Positions 51,101 through 62,000 of a stretch of DNA of 64,000 bases are shown in pieces. This DNA comes from Muricea muricata. Its lineage: Eukaryota > Cnidaria > Anthozoa > Malacalcyonacea > Plexauridae. The translations under genes were made by a program, and so were the position numbers. The stretch spans positions 3,954,330-4,018,329 of the forward strand of contig OY979728.1 in assembly GCA_963855995.1 (NCBI GenBank). The letters are read 5' to 3'. The notes below the pieces were generated by a model. That model searched no databases. It saw only the letters and a program-made list of their open reading frames with translations, and was not told the origin of the DNA. Within the stretch, counting starts at the first letter, position 1. Each line of letters starts with the position of its first letter.

Positions 51101-52770
51101 TGATTTCAAACTTTAATGGACTAGTCAAGTGAGTATGTTATGGGGACTATTGACAAATTATGCCCCCCCCCCCCATTTATCAGCAAGAATGAGAATTCAG
51201 TATGTCATAAGTGGAACATATTTTAGTGGATCATTTGAGAAAGTATTCACTCAGTCGCACCCTATCTCCAGTGGTGGATCCAGGGTAAGTCAAAATAAAT
51301 TATAGCAGCTCAATTTTAAATTCAAAATAACTTTATAACAATGTCATAGGTTATGAATTTCAAAAGAATAAAATCTAACCAATAAAGTTGCTTTGAAGGT
51401 ATTTTAAAATGTAAATATATCCTAGAATGAGCTGTGGTAATTCATTTTGACTTACGCTAGATCCGCCACTGCCTATCTCCCTAAAAGAATTTGGAAATAC
51501 CTCTTCCTCACTTTGAACATCCCAGAGGTTTAATTAACCTCCAATTAAATTTAAACTTCCTCCCTTTTGACATCCACTATTCAATTTATGCTTGGTTAAA
51601 ATTCGATTTAGTTCTGAATCAATATTCTGTTTACAGGTTATGCATTTTTTCTAGGGAAACACAATTCAGTAAAGGAAACCAGATTTAAGTTTCTGAAAAC
51701 GTTCTCTGATTGTAAAATTTGTTTAACACGAGCTTTCAACAGCCAGTCTGCAATCTTCGACAAGTAAAGTGATACTAAATATAAAACTATTATACGGATA
51801 TAGGTACTAGGACAGTGGTTTACAATTACAATGATATGCAATAATGACATGACAAATATTTTGCTAAAAATCTCTTCATACTGCATCATCAATTATATAC
51901 AGTAGCTTTTTACAAAGTATGCATCTTGCTGATGGGGTGATAGTATGGATCTCTTCTAGCATATGACCAATATATTATTCATTCTACAGGGACAACATTA
52001 TAGCAGGGGGTCCCTGGTTCAGAATTTTTGAAGGCCCCCACCAGGAAATACAAATAACAAAGAGGCATTTCCTGGAGTTTGGGGATAGATTTTAAGAATT
52101 TTTACTGCCATTATTTTGTTTGGCCAATTTGGCACAATTAACATTTCTAACTTTGTGGGGGTCATACTGATGTATACATGGAAAATATCAGATTGACATT
52201 TTTGGTGCCACAATGTTTGACACTTAAAGTCAACTTCAGCAGATTTGTGTACAATAGGAAGAGCGTACTTAAAAACAATGACTCTGTATTATTATTAAAA
52301 TTTTCTAAATTATAATGCAACAAATTTGAGGCATAAAAAAGGGCAACCGGTTTCACAATTTCCGCACAATAATGACAAATTATATCTGAAAAAATCAGCC
52401 AATATCAAATCAAACCATTATAGCGTTATTATAAATATTTGAAATGAACATTGTAATAAGCAACTTGCAAATTTGACAGAATTGCTCTATCAAATTGTAC
52501 GCAAAATATAAAATAGTTCAACTTTTTACAGTCAACGAACAACGTGAACAAACCTGAACAAAAAACTCTGCGATATGAGAGCACTCAATGCGATGGCTTG
52601 CGTTCATGAGCATCTACTGTTCGAAATTAAAGTTTTAATCTTGGCTTTGCGTTTTAAATATTCATTTAAGGAGCAGCTTGTCCCAAGTCGAAATAAACCA
52701 AACTCCAAGACTCACCTTCGATTTTAGCCAAGGCAGCAAGGATTATTAGATATATGGACAGCACTGCCAT
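39069..52770 (-). CDS. Gene C: four-Ig basigin/neuroplastin-like membrane protein
   Basis: Ten exons: 52770-52716, 51058-50852, 48896-48738, 48210-47896, 46717-46565, 44813-44667, 43442-43311, 43234-43082, 40536-40432 and 39187-39069. The CDS is 1545 nt (514 aa); every intron is GT-AG and phase 1. Domains: signal peptide 1-18, Ig1 19-140, Ig2 141-245, Ig3 246-345, Ig4 346-440, helix about 445-467 (LWPVLGIIIVALL, then basic KRRRQQ), acidic 39-aa tail ending RLLKT. The split-single-split exon pattern matches gene B with one more split Ig inserted, and the LWP...GII helix places it in the same family. Unlike B it has Val where B has the membrane Glu. Likely a type I surface protein; the partner is unknown. 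The same-strand neighbour D lies upstream. Confidence 0.85.
40432..40536 (-). CDS. Gene C exon 9: membrane helix
   Basis: 105 nt: EAFSALWPVLGIIIVALLVA, more hydrophobic residues, then KRRRQQ. Trp-Pro is kept but the intramembrane Glu of gene B is Val. Confidence 0.87.
41164..41928. mobile_element. MITE in gene C intron 8
   Basis: ACAGGTATATGTACCACAAA at the left is mirrored by TCTGTGGTACATACACCTGT at the right. GGTATTCTGTGGTAC also recurs inside at about 41715. Confidence 0.7.
42643..42790. mobile_element. Foldback MITE with long near-perfect arms
   Basis: AATAGCACTTATGCGGGTTT is mirrored by AAACCCGCATAAGTGCTATT, with inner TTGTCCTCACCACCAAG/CTTGGTGGTCAGGACAA. A second palindrome (AACAACTTATTAACC...GGTTAATAAGTTGTT) lies at 42148-42253. 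Confidence 0.7.
43082..43234 (-). CDS. Gene C exon 8: second half of Ig4
   Basis: 153 nt: VDFDDSRSFICSAKNALNLK, then KITVHVK, the last strand before the membrane exon. Confidence 0.87.
43311..43442 (-). CDS. Gene C exon 7: first half of Ig4
   Basis: 132 nt: GPKEKEVKVEPNDDVTLTCD and ITWTVHG. Same length and opening strand as exon 5 of genes A and B. Confidence 0.87.
43585..43682. repeat. Small inverted-repeat element with CGCCCTTCTT triplication
   Basis: TTTTCGACTTAAG and CTTAAGTCGAAGAA bracket three copies of AC(C/T)ACGCCCTTCTT-like sequence, about 140 bp upstream of gene C exon 7. Confidence 0.5.
44667..44813 (-). CDS. Gene C exon 6: second half of Ig3
   Basis: 147 nt: DEIIYICKVVSNIADD. 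The acceptor TTTTCCACCAG is duplicated exactly 36 nt upstream, so a 12-residue in-frame extension is possible. Confidence 0.8.
44883..44977. repeat. (GTGGT)n pentanucleotide microsatellite
   Basis: About 19 units, ending 70 nt upstream of gene C exon 6. On the gene's strand it reads as CCACA repeats, so it occupies the branch-point region of the intron. Confidence 0.97.
45305..45660. mobile_element. TA-flanked MITE (Tc1/mariner-like ends) 1
   Basis: CAGGGTGTCCCAAAAAA is mirrored by TTTTTTGGGACACCCTG, with TA on both sides (45303-45304 and 45661-45662). It carries no transposase. Confidence 0.75.
45663..46027. mobile_element. TA-flanked MITE (Tc1/mariner-like ends) 2
   Basis: Begins CAGGGTGACTAAAAATTCAA and ends ACTCACCCAG, with TA flanks at 45661-45662 and 46028-46029. 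It abuts the previous MITE and shares one TA with it. Confidence 0.6.
46111..46245. repeat. Palindromic repeat in gene C intron 5
   Basis: TAATACACTCGAACAATCGCG and TTTTATCATAT are mirrored by ATATGATAAAACGC and CTCGTGTATTA. A duplicated 27-nt unit precedes the left arm. Confidence 0.6.
46565..46717 (-). CDS. Gene C exon 5: first half of Ig3
   Basis: 153 nt: VKPGQAFQLLCEINGD and IEWQMKTV, ending CCAG|GTAAAA. Genes A and B have no counterpart of this domain. Confidence 0.8.
46850..47150. repeat. Inverted-repeat cluster in gene C intron 4
   Basis: ATGTGCCGATTAATCATTAATCGGCA forms a local hairpin. CGAGGTATTAATGAAAAATC is mirrored by GATTTTTTATCAATACTTCTCG about 120 bp on. Probably degenerate MITEs. 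Confidence 0.5.
47548..47737. mobile_element. Element with terminal inverted repeats enclosing a tRNA-like body
   Basis: The ends CACTGCAGAGAACAA-GAAAAATTC and GAATTTTTCGTTGTTCTCTGCAGTG are inverted over 25 bp. Inside, 47640-47709 looks like a tRNA (see that entry). It lies in the intron before gene C exon 5. No clear target duplication is visible. Confidence 0.65.
47640..47709 (+). tRNA. tRNA-like sequence (SINE head, probably not functional)
   Basis: It has an A box (TAGCCCAACTGG), a seven-base anticodon-type loop (CTAGAAA) closed by TCGG/CCGA, and a B box (GAGTTCGAATCC) with a CGAG/CCCG-type T arm. The acceptor stem pairs only partly (CTCGA/TCGAG, out of register). Together with the enclosing inverted repeats this favours a tRNA-derived repeat over a working gene. 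Confidence 0.45.
47896..48210 (-). CDS. Gene C exon 4: complete Ig2
   Basis: 315 nt: DYGEDVDLTCRAS, VAWLKNGK and TSAGRYVCKMHVDN. The single-exon Ig corresponds to exon 4 of genes A and B (312 nt). Confidence 0.88.
48738..48896 (-). CDS. Gene C exon 3: second half of Ig1
   Basis: 159 nt after TTTTATTTTTAG: EFSKGAWYIQCLLVNTT supplies the second core Cys, with Ile-Gln-Cys where Tyr-x-Cys is usual. An extra Cys follows. Confidence 0.75.
50852..51058 (-). CDS. Gene C exon 2: first half of Ig1
   Basis: 207 nt: DVNCSIDIQG, LEGQNLNLSCTATG and FKWMFFK. It has extra cysteines besides the core pair. Confidence 0.8.
51269..51471. mobile_element. hAT-type MITE with 8-bp target duplication
   Basis: CAGTGGTGGATCCAGGGTAA and TTACGCTAGATCCGCCACTG are inverted ends. 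The identical octamer CCTATCTC flanks both sides (51261-51268 and 51472-51479). CAGTGG-type ends with an 8-bp duplication are diagnostic of the hAT superfamily. It lies in gene C intron 1. Confidence 0.88.
52716..52770 (-). CDS. Gene C exon 1: signal peptide
   Basis: MAVLSIYLIILAALAKIE, phase 1, before GTGAGT. An in-frame upstream ATG at 52848 would add 26 hydrophilic residues, so the leader-forming ATG is preferred. Confidence 0.8.
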
Positions 52771-52894
52771 CGTTTTGAGTTCATCTGCCGAGCTCAATTC
52801 AACTTGACAATGCCGCAGACGATTTTGTCCAGACCACTTTGTGTTCAACTGTCAGATTATTACCGACACTCAGGTATCCGGTGTCGCGCGAAAT

Positions 52895-53427
52895 GGACAA
52901 TTTGCATAATATAGACTATTGGACAAACCAGCCTAGGCAGGTACTGCCAGGTAGAAAGAAATCTTTTTCTACAGTTAGAAAGAGCATTTTAAAATTAGTA
53001 GAAATGCAAAGTTTGGTGGCGAAATGTTGTAAAATACGGAAAATATACCCCTGCGAAGTTTGCAAATTTTGTATATATTTGTATTACGCGCGGAAAAAGT
53101 TATCATTTATTTAAAATTGTCGCGAAAATGGTGACGTTTTTCCGCGCGCAATATACCATAGGCAGCGCACGTTACGTCAGTGGATATTATGTAATAATGT
53201 GCGCAATGACGTAACGTACGTGACTCACATATTTTCTGGGATGCTTGTGGTAATTCAAATATATACAAAATTTGCAAACTTTGCAAGGCTATATTTTCCG
53301 TATTTTACAACATTTTGCCACCAACTCTGCAATTCTACTAATCTTATTAGGATCCTTTTTCTAGCTGTAATAAAAGGTTTTGCTCTTTTTTCCTAGATCG
53401 AATGTAAGTCTATTATGCAAATTGTCC
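52895..53427. mobile_element. Foldback MITE, family member 2, with a nested element
   Basis: GGACAATTTGCATAATA and TATTATGCAAATTGTCC are the ends. Arms match the copy at 36975-37376. Between the arms, 53160-53222 is a smaller palindrome (GCGCACGTTACGTCA...TGACGTAACGTACG) not seen in the other copies. It begins about 125 bp upstream of the gene C start codon, so it may lie in the promoter. Confidence 0.72.
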
Positions 53428-54639
53428 AATTGACCTACGAAATTCATGACTATCGTGGTTCTGCACATGCGCATCATCGTGCGCACGTGGTTAATTAATT
53501 AAGATGCTTAATTAAGTCCGTTTTGTGCATCTGTTTTGGTCATAACGAAGGAGACTCGCAGGCGTAAAAACTCTGGTTTCTATTCATTTTGATTTATGTA
53601 AAGTCTTGATCCAAAGAACTGCGACAAAATGTAACCATAGCTACATATAAAGACCAAATTTAACATAAAATTACTGCAGACGATCCACGAGAACTGAGTA
53701 TTATGAGAGTTTAAATTGAATTAAAATCTGATTATGAATATAAGGAATAAAATATAACTGTCATCAAGTGTGTACCCATAGCTAAAGAACTGATGGGAGA
53801 GACGATAAAGTAACGAATTCACTTCGTTTCATCTTACACTGACAAATTATTTACCTATAGTTGTATTTTACTAATTTGCTTTTCCAGTTTCAGTTAGATT
53901 GTACAATATAAAGTATTCAATGTACAAAAAATATATACAATATATGCATACAATTACACATTAGTTATCTAATTTACAACTGGCTAGGTCTTCGCAACTG
54001 CTCGTGCCACTTACTGCGGTCCCTAAGATTTAGGACACAACTAGACACAAACATACACGAGCACATAGACATATACATTACAAGCACACATAAAAGTAAT
54101 TAAAAACAACATATGTTATTGTAATATGTTCAGTTTGTAGTGTCGCCCACGCGGAAAATCGGTCAACTTTGGAACAATTTCAAGCACGATAAGAAGAGAT
54201 ATTTTACTAAACCTTTTAGGAAATAGACTCACCTAGATTTATTTTTAATTGCGCCGCAAATACTATTAAGTATTAATTTTTAATTTCCTCTTGGCAGCCA
54301 ACACTTGTACATTATCAGCTTATCATCTGTTTTGGTTTATTCGCTTTAACACGCCTTATTAATGATCGTGACACTAATCCTAATTGCTTTTCCGCCTCGC
54401 CTTTACTAGCTAGCGTATAAAATAACTTGTAAATATTAATAACTAGACAGTCTTCGCTTACGCTCTCGCAAGTGTAATCAAACTTTGTAGTATGTTAGGA
54501 GTTCCATAAGTTCAAGATAAGTAAAATTATATAAAGAAAATTTATTAGTGTTTGGGTATTCATCTGCGAACTCGTAAAAGTCAAATCCAGCAACAAGATT
54601 CTACTCGCGCTTAAAGTTAAAACACGTGACCGGTTGCAT
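53428..54639. other. Upstream region of gene C, nothing recognised
   Basis: AT-rich sequence with no exon-like frame. I looked here for the 3' exons of gene D (membrane helix or tail) and did not find them. Confidence 0.4.
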
Positions 54640-55180
54640 TTTAAGCACACTGTCACCGTCTTCCAAGTCCGAGACGACGAGAGTCATCAACATTATAATT
54701 GTTAAAAAATGCTGCAGTGAAGTTTTGAAAAGTAAACTTTTGAAGAAAAATAATGAATATTAGTGTTTGATCTGATAGGTTTAGGTAGCGTGTTCCAGGT
54801 TAGAATTGTTCTAGAGACGAACGATTTTTGGTATGTTGTTGTACGGCACAATTTGGTTTAATATAGGAAGCAGCTTGCATCAGTGGATCGGGCGGTTTTG
54901 GTGGTTTGAGCAGGTGTAGGTAAAGTTTCATTGTTTACGTCAATAATACCATTGAGGAAGATCAAATGAAGAAGAAGATCAAATCAAAGTATTCATGCCA
55001 TGCAGTACGTCAGGTAGAATTGAAGTTGAATGAGCCGTTGACAGTATGTTGTGTTGGTGATGAAAGGCAGGTCAAGAATGTATTTTGATGCTCGTCTTTG
55101 GATTCTCACCAGGCTAAGGTATTGCGTTCTTCGTGCCGCAAGACTTTTAATGTTATGAGTCTTACGTTGCAAGTTAATCG
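54640..55180 (-). pseudogene. LINE reverse transcriptase C-terminal relic
   Basis: The minus strand reads RIQRRASKYILDLPFITNTT and QRLIQLQFYLTYCMA near 54995-55110. After frameshifts come DPLMQAASY and a final NYNVDDSRRLG, the order seen at the end of jockey/CR1-type reverse transcriptases. Stops and frameshifts throughout. Confidence 0.6.
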
Positions 55181-55588
55181 AATGGACCTTTCCCCTTTTA
55201 CATGAAATTTTGAGAAAATTCAAAATAGGCAAAAATATCACCACAGCTTGAAAGAGCATCTTAAGTTTAGTAAGATTGCCGAGTTCGGTTGTGAAATGTT
55301 GTAAAATGTAGAAAATATAGCCTTGCGATGTTGGCAAATTTTGTATATATTTGTATTACGGGCGGAAAAGTGATAATCAGTTGTTACTTTTGATTATCAT
55401 TTTTCTACGCGTAATACAAATGTATACAAAATTTGCCAAATTTGCAAGGCTATATTTTCTACAGTTTACAACATTTTACAACCAAACTTCGCAACTTTAG
55501 TAAACTTGGGATGCTCTTTCAAGCTATGGTGATATTTTTGCCTATTTCGATTTTTTCAAAATTTTGTCTGAAATGGAAAAGGTCCATT
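55181..55588. mobile_element. Foldback MITE, family member 3
   Basis: Ends AATGGACCTTTCCCC and GAAAAGGTCCATT; arms with TTGAAAGAGCATC, GTTGTAAAATGTAGAAAATA and TATTTGTATTACG. The outer ends differ from those of members 1 and 2 while the inner arms match. Confidence 0.7.
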
Positions 55589-56450
55589 GCTCATGCCAAA
55601 ATAACACAGAATGGGCTCCTTAGGCCCGCTTAGGGAATTAAAACATTCAAGTTCGAGCGCGCGGCGCTAACGCTTGACATCAAAGAGTAGCCTTTGTTCT
55701 GGGACATACTGTATTTGCTAATTGCTTCCTGAATGAAAGGATTTTACCCGTCATGGATTATGATTACAACGTGATTGATTTTTTTGAGTATCCAAGATGG
55801 CGGATGGCTAGTGACTCTATTCTTAACTATTTTAGAAACTAAACATATTATCGACAATTTAACAACGCATATACGACATATAATGGTTTGTATCGTTCAA
55901 CCAAAAACATAATCACTAATTCAACCATAAGAAAAAGAAGAGAGACACAAAGTTATACTCAAGAACAAAACGGAAGAATAAGAATCAGTGGTAGGTTTCG
56001 GCAATTCCGTTTTTCACTAAATCTTGATTTTTGAAAACTGAATTTTGCACAAACTTCAGGTTTCTACTTTTTACTGTTTTTGATTGACACGAATTTCCTA
56101 CCCTTTTTCGCGTTTTCCATCAGTTTGATATAACGTGCAAAAGGGTACCTTTTTTGATAAATATGTCAAAAAATTTCCACCTTTTTTCATCTTATCACAG
56201 AGAATTGAAAAGCAGCGAAAAAGGTAGCTTTTTCGAGCTTATCGCTTCCGGACAAAAAGCTGAAAAAAGGGTACCCTTTTTGAGCTTATTGCGCGGAGGC
56301 AGAAAGCAAACAAAAAGGTGTCTTATCAGATGAAGACTTCCTGAAAGATTAGCAGCAAAATGGTAGCGCGCAATTTTGAACTTAATATAAAATCTATGAT
56401 AATTTTTTGGCGCAAAATTCGTCACCGTCTGTCGCACTGTTTACATCAGT

Positions 56451-57144
56451 ATGGAGTATTTAGAGGCAAATATCGAGCAAATTCGACTGTGGGTAAAAGA
56501 AAATTATACTCATCGTATGATCAGCGATACGGTGAAGCAAAATTTTCCTGAAGTAACGAGAGGGTTTTCGGAAAGAAATATACGACTATTTTACTCGCAA
56601 CACGAAATCCATAAAAGAAGTGATTTGGATGAAGTTGATAGTATTGTCGAAGATTCGATACGCGAGGTATGTATTAATGTGGACATTCATAATTTGTGTG
56701 GAAAAGTTGCGCACAGTTTATAGCGTCATATCGGGTTTTATCTAGTTTTATACTTCGATTAAATTCTTAATAAATATTGAATAGGTTGGGGCAACATATG
56801 GAAGGAAAATGATGGCTGGGTATATTCGAAGCAAAGGTCAGGTTCTAAGTCGATCTCGGATTCGCAAATCACTTCAACGGATTAATCCAACCGATCACGA
56901 AAGGAGAAGAGCTGACACAGTTCGTGTAAGAAATCCAATTCCATATAATGCAGCATATTATGGACATAAATTACACTGTGATCAAAACGAGAAGCTTCTT
57001 AGATATGGCTGCACGTTATTTGCTTTCAACGATGGATGCAGTTCCAAAATAGTTCGAATGTTCTGCATGCCTAAGAAAAACGCAACCATCGTGTATTCTC
57101 AGTTCAGGTTTGTGGTCCTAAACAGTTTACCTGTTATGCACTGA
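56451..57144 (+). pseudogene. Integrase-like fragment, left arm
   Basis: Two exons (56451-56666 and 56785-57144) with a phase-0 GT-AG intron; 191 codons. The N-terminal part (IEQIRLWVKENYTHRMI) looks like a helix-turn-helix for element DNA. The second exon has RNPIPYNAAYYGHKLHCDQN and AFNDGCSSKIV, which resemble the first two acidic blocks of a retroviral-type (rve) integrase fold. The third catalytic residue region is missing because the arm ends near 57116. It is recognisable but incomplete. The exact superfamily is uncertain. Confidence 0.55.
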
Positions 57145-57504
57145 AATAAATAGTGCTATAAATTAAACTATGCAAGAATTTTGTATGTTTACTAATTGTA
57201 CATGCGGCGTGTTTCAACGGTGACAGAAAATTAATTCGCTTTTTTCGGTGGTGCATGTTGCAAATTTAATAAGTCTCTTGAATATCCGAAAACCCCCCGC
57301 CTTTCCTTAAAGAGAAAAACTAAATTAAGCCCTAAAAGTTAAAACGCATTCAGGTTTTTTTTAAATAGCGCAAGTTAAATTAATGTTGAAAAAGCTTTTG
57401 TGATTGATGCTTGACGGACATGCATGCATATAGCAAAAACTAATTGATACGAAAATTTAGTCACCACCAATCTTCATGACATTAATAAAGCATTTACTGT
57501 ACAA

Positions 57505-57969
57505 TTATGCGAAATGTGCGAATAAATACAATTCGTATGATAAGCCATAATTAAGTCTCAACGAAGACTTATTGAGCAATTTTCGTGGGGAGATTTTGCT
57601 CCAAGAGGGTATTTGGGACATGATTAGAGTAAACCATGAAACCTGAACTGCATGAGAATACACGATGGTTGCGTTTTTCTTAGGCATGCAGAACATTCGA
57701 ACTATTTTGGAACTGCATCCATCGTTGAAAGCAAATAATGTGCAGCCATATCTAGAAAGCTTCTTGTTTTGATCACAGTGTAATTTATGTCCATAATGTG
57801 CTGCATTATATGGAATTGGATTTCTTACACGAACTGTGTCAGCTCTTCTCCTTTCGTGATCGGTTGGATTAATCCGTTGAAGTGATTTGCGAATCCGAGA
57901 TCGACTTAGAACCTGACCTTTGCTTCGAATATACCCAGCCATCATTTTCCTTCCATATGTTGCCCCAAC
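57505..57969 (-). pseudogene. Integrase-like fragment, right arm
   Basis: Mirror copy of the left-arm second exon, with few substitutions, followed by unrelated residues from the loop. The matching first exon (about 58060-58270) has a deletion of roughly 35 bp after ...RGFSER, so this copy is broken earlier than the left one. Confidence 0.6.
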
Positions 57970-58769
57970 CTATTCAATATTTAATAAGAATTTAATCGAA
58001 GTATAAAACTAGATAAAACCCGATATAGCGCTATAAACTGTGCGCAACTTTTCCACACAAATTATGAATGCCCACATTAATACATACCTCGCGTATCGAA
58101 TTTTCGACAACACTATCAACTTCATCCAAATCACTTCTTTTATGCCCTTTCCGAAAACCCTCTCGTTACTTCAGGAAAATTTTGCTTCACCGTATCGCTG
58201 ATCATACGATGAGTATAATTTTCTTTTACCCACAGTCGAATTTGTTCGATATTTGCCTTTAAATACTGCATACTGATGTAAACAGTGCGACAGACGGTGA
58301 CGAATTTTGCGCCAAAAAATTATCACAGATTATATATTAAGTTCAAAATTGCGCGCTATCATTTTGCTGCTAATCTTTCAGGAAGTCTTCATCTGATAAG
58401 ACACCTTTTTGTTTGCTTTCTGCCTCCGCGCAATAAGCTCAAAAAGGGTACCCTTTTTTCAGCTTTTTGTCCGGAAGCGATAAGCTCGAAAAAGCTACCT
58501 TTTTCGCTGCTTTTCAATTCTCTGTGATAAAATGAAAAAAGGTGGACATTTTTTGACATATTTATCAAAAAAGGGTACTCTTTTGCACGTTATATCAAAC
58601 TGATGGAAAACGCGAAAAAGGGTAGGAAATTCGTGTCAATCAAAAACAGTAAAATGTAGAAACCTGAAATTTGTGCAAAATTCAGTTTTCAAAAATCAAG
58701 ATTTAGTGAAAAACGGAATTGCCGAAACCTACCACTGATTGATAAGTAATAAATAAAGCCAGTACCGAC

Positions 58770-59045
58770 CTGTAGCTGATGTAAGAGAAGCTTCAGCACT
58801 CGTCTCACCATACATTCCTGTTAGTGTGCACTTGTATTTGCCAATATCATTTTCATTCACGTTTATTATAGTTAGATTTTTATTATTGTTCGTTAATTTG
58901 TACTTGTCCCCGTCGTCAAGTTGGTGGGCGCCTTTGTATCACTTAAAGCTGACGTGCAAGGTCCCAACACCATCACAAAAAAATGTCGCTTGCTCACCGA
59001 ATACAGCTGCTATGTCTTTCGGCTTTTGGAAAATAAACGGGCAGG
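58770..59045 (-). pseudogene. Gene D Ig exon d with TGA at the core Trp
   Basis: DIAAVFGEQATFFCDGVG and NENDIGKYKCTLTGMYG frame an Ig domain whose core VSFK-W-YKG position reads TGA (58941-58939) instead of TGG. The rest of the exon is open and its splice sites are intact. The foldback element starts 30 nt past the donor. Confidence 0.75.
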
Positions 59046-62000
59046 CTACAGGAAAGCAAATCCATTTCTTCAATAAAGCGAACGTACTTCGACAAAGTCA
59101 GTTGCAAGCTATTTTAATAAAGGGGGCCCTACGGCCGCTCAGTCTGCAATGCGAAAATGGCGGGAAAGTTGTACGCCGTTGTGAAGGGTGTACAAGCAAG
59201 AATGTAAATGGTCTTTAGTACATCTTTTCGCGATATTTTGTAACTTTTTGTCTGTTTACATGCAATCCTTAAAGTTATAATGTGTACATATAAGTGTTGT
59301 AGTCACATAAAAAGAGCTGTGAGTTTCGGGGATTTTAAAACGCTATTTCCTTCTGAAATTGGAAAAGATGTTAAATATTTGTAATCCAGAGATGATCAAG
59401 TGGATCAAACACAAGCTAGCATTCATTGATGCTGACGCCAGACCGACCCCCATCAAGCCTTGCGAGTATTGTATTCGACTTTTCCACTTTGCTCAGGGAC
59501 AATAGCTGTACACAAAATTTTTAAAGGCTATACTAAATTTGGTTGGAAAAAGATGCGAGCATAAAAAACAACATATACTTACGGTGATGGTCATCAACGC
59601 TAAGAAAAGCGTATGCATCTTTACTTCTCCCTCCGCTTTGCGCCGTACACTTGTACACACCGACGTGAGAGATATTCACCTTCCGTATTTCAAACACGTT
59701 GTTCGATTTATTTTGTTCCTTGCCCTGCCAGAATATTTTGGGTGGTGGATTGCCGCTCGCCGCGCAGTAGAACCTTGCGTACATTCCATCTTCCAGCTCG
59801 AGATTTTTAGGTGGAGTGTGGATACAAGGGGGTTCTAAATGATAGGTCGAGTAAAAGGAGGATTCACTTTCTGAAAATTGGATAAAAGCGGGGAGGGGTG
59901 TTCTAAATTGTGAGGGAGGGGTGAAGGAAGGACAGAAAGAGGGAGGTGGGGAGCTACATAAGATTTTTTGAGGAAGTGTGGATAAAATATTCTACTAATT
60001 CATTTCCTCAAGTTGATCAATTCATTTGATAGAAATTTTATCAACTTTCTTGAAAATGAGCTCAACTTCCTTGGTGCTTACATTATATGTGTACTGATTG
60101 GTCAATACGCCCTGAAGTGAAATCTAATTGGCCAAATGGCTAACAGGAATTGGAAAACAGGAAGTTGATCACTTTACTGTCAACTGATTTGATCAACTTT
60201 AAGACATGAATTGATACAATATTTTTTAACGCCTCCATTGCAATGACATTAAGTCGAGTGTTTTAACGAGGATTTGCTTGCCAAAGTTCCGTTATTCAAG
60301 AACTTGTTTGTAATAGAAGTATGAAATGTAGCATATAACACCGTAATTTCGTATAGCGAACAAATGAATATCCGGGTACCCTGGTTTTCCTTTTTCGCTA
60401 AAATCAAAATACCTAATAATAATAATATTAATAATGATTTATTGGCAACATATCCACAAAGTGGCTCTTCATTTGCCACCCTAACTACAATGTAAAAATA
60501 TATGAAATATCTAAATATATATATATATATTTATATATGTAAAAATAAACGAAGAACGTTAGCATTTTACGAATAAAAAGCTACTGCTTTTTCCAAGTAT
60601 AACATATGGGTGTCTAGGCAGTACGGGCCCACAATAAATGGTACATGCTGTTTTCGTGAACTTATTCTTGTAGCGAATGAATAAAATTAAAATAGACATA
60701 TCGACTGAAGGTCGAACTAGGCAGGAAGAATAAAGTCTTTTCATACAGCTAGAAAGAGGATCCGCTTTGCTGAGCGATTAAATGACGTTATAAAAATGCA
60801 GCGAGCGATTACATGAGGAAAATGCCAGCCCGGTTTGAAATATCCGTGCTGAAATGGTCGACCCTAGATCATAGACAACATAAGCACACATCTGAAACTG
60901 CTTTCCATACTGAATAAACGTTATCTGAATAGCAAACACATGCGGAATGCTCACAATGCGTTATTATTAATTTATACAATAATATATTTAAACATTAGTT
61001 TTTTAAATATTACCTTAGTAGTTGCTTGAGATCGTATGAAGTATTCCAAAGAATGAAACCACTGACCAGTATATACAGAAGAAGCAGATTTGTGCATAGT
61101 TATGATGTCTAAGATCTAGTGCCGGCCGGCCGGCTGAAATTACAGCCCAGGCTGAAATTATTGTTATTACATTGTTTAAAGAGAAATGGCAACAAAAATT
61201 TTTATTGTCTCATTTGAAAGAGACTCTAAAATAATATATAGATGTCTATTACAAAATTTTTATATCTGTTTTACTTCGGGAGGTATTGTCACCTAAATCA
61301 TCGGGCGGACAGCCTTCTTGGATTAATTCTTTACCTCATCAACTATGTTTTGGTGACGTCACAACAGATATAAGTCATTCAAAGCTTCTCCCAAAAACCG
61401 ACTACCAAATAAAATATTTTTGAAACCTTTTCAATCCGTACTGAACTCCGACACACTTACCATGTGATGATGTGAGTGGTTATTGGAGAAGATTAATCAT
61501 TGTGTCGTATCATGCACATCCACAAATATCCAAGATAGCGGACAAGTTAATATTTACAAGGCAGATTTAACTGTGTTTTCGTATTTTATTTCTTTCAGTT
61601 TGTTTTCAAAATACAACAGTGAGCCTCACACACGTGCTATAAAGATCTGGGCAAAATTTAAGCGGCGAAATAAGGCAAAATAGCCCCATTTCCAGACTTT
61701 GTTACAGCACGGGCAGAAATCTCAGCCCGGGCTTAAACTGGAATATTAAATCAGCCCGGGCTGAATGTTGTTAAGTGGGCTAAAACACGGGTTGAAAACT
61801 CTCCATTAATCGCCCCCTAAGATTAGTAGAATTGCAAAGTTTGGTGGTGAAATGTTGTAAAATACGGAAAGTATAGCCCTGGGAAGTTCGCAAATTTTGT
61901 GTATGTTACGCGCGGAAAAAGTCATTTATGAGCTAAAATTGGCATTTATGAGCAAAAATTGCCGCGAAAGTGGTAACTTTTTCCGCGTGTAATACAAATA

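Larger units (their letters stand above)
55983..58740. mobile_element. 2.76-kb foldback element with two convergent integrase-like fragments
   Basis: The first and last roughly 1.1 kb are inverted copies (55983-57116 against about 57640-58740; outer ends AATCAGTGGTAGGTTTCGG and its complement). Each arm carries the same 5' part of an integrase-like gene reading toward the centre. The 520-bp loop is unique. No target duplication is clear. The right end lies about 30 nt downstream of a gene D exon donor, so the element sits in a gene D intron. It is a non-autonomous derivative of an integrase-bearing element. Confidence 0.85.
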
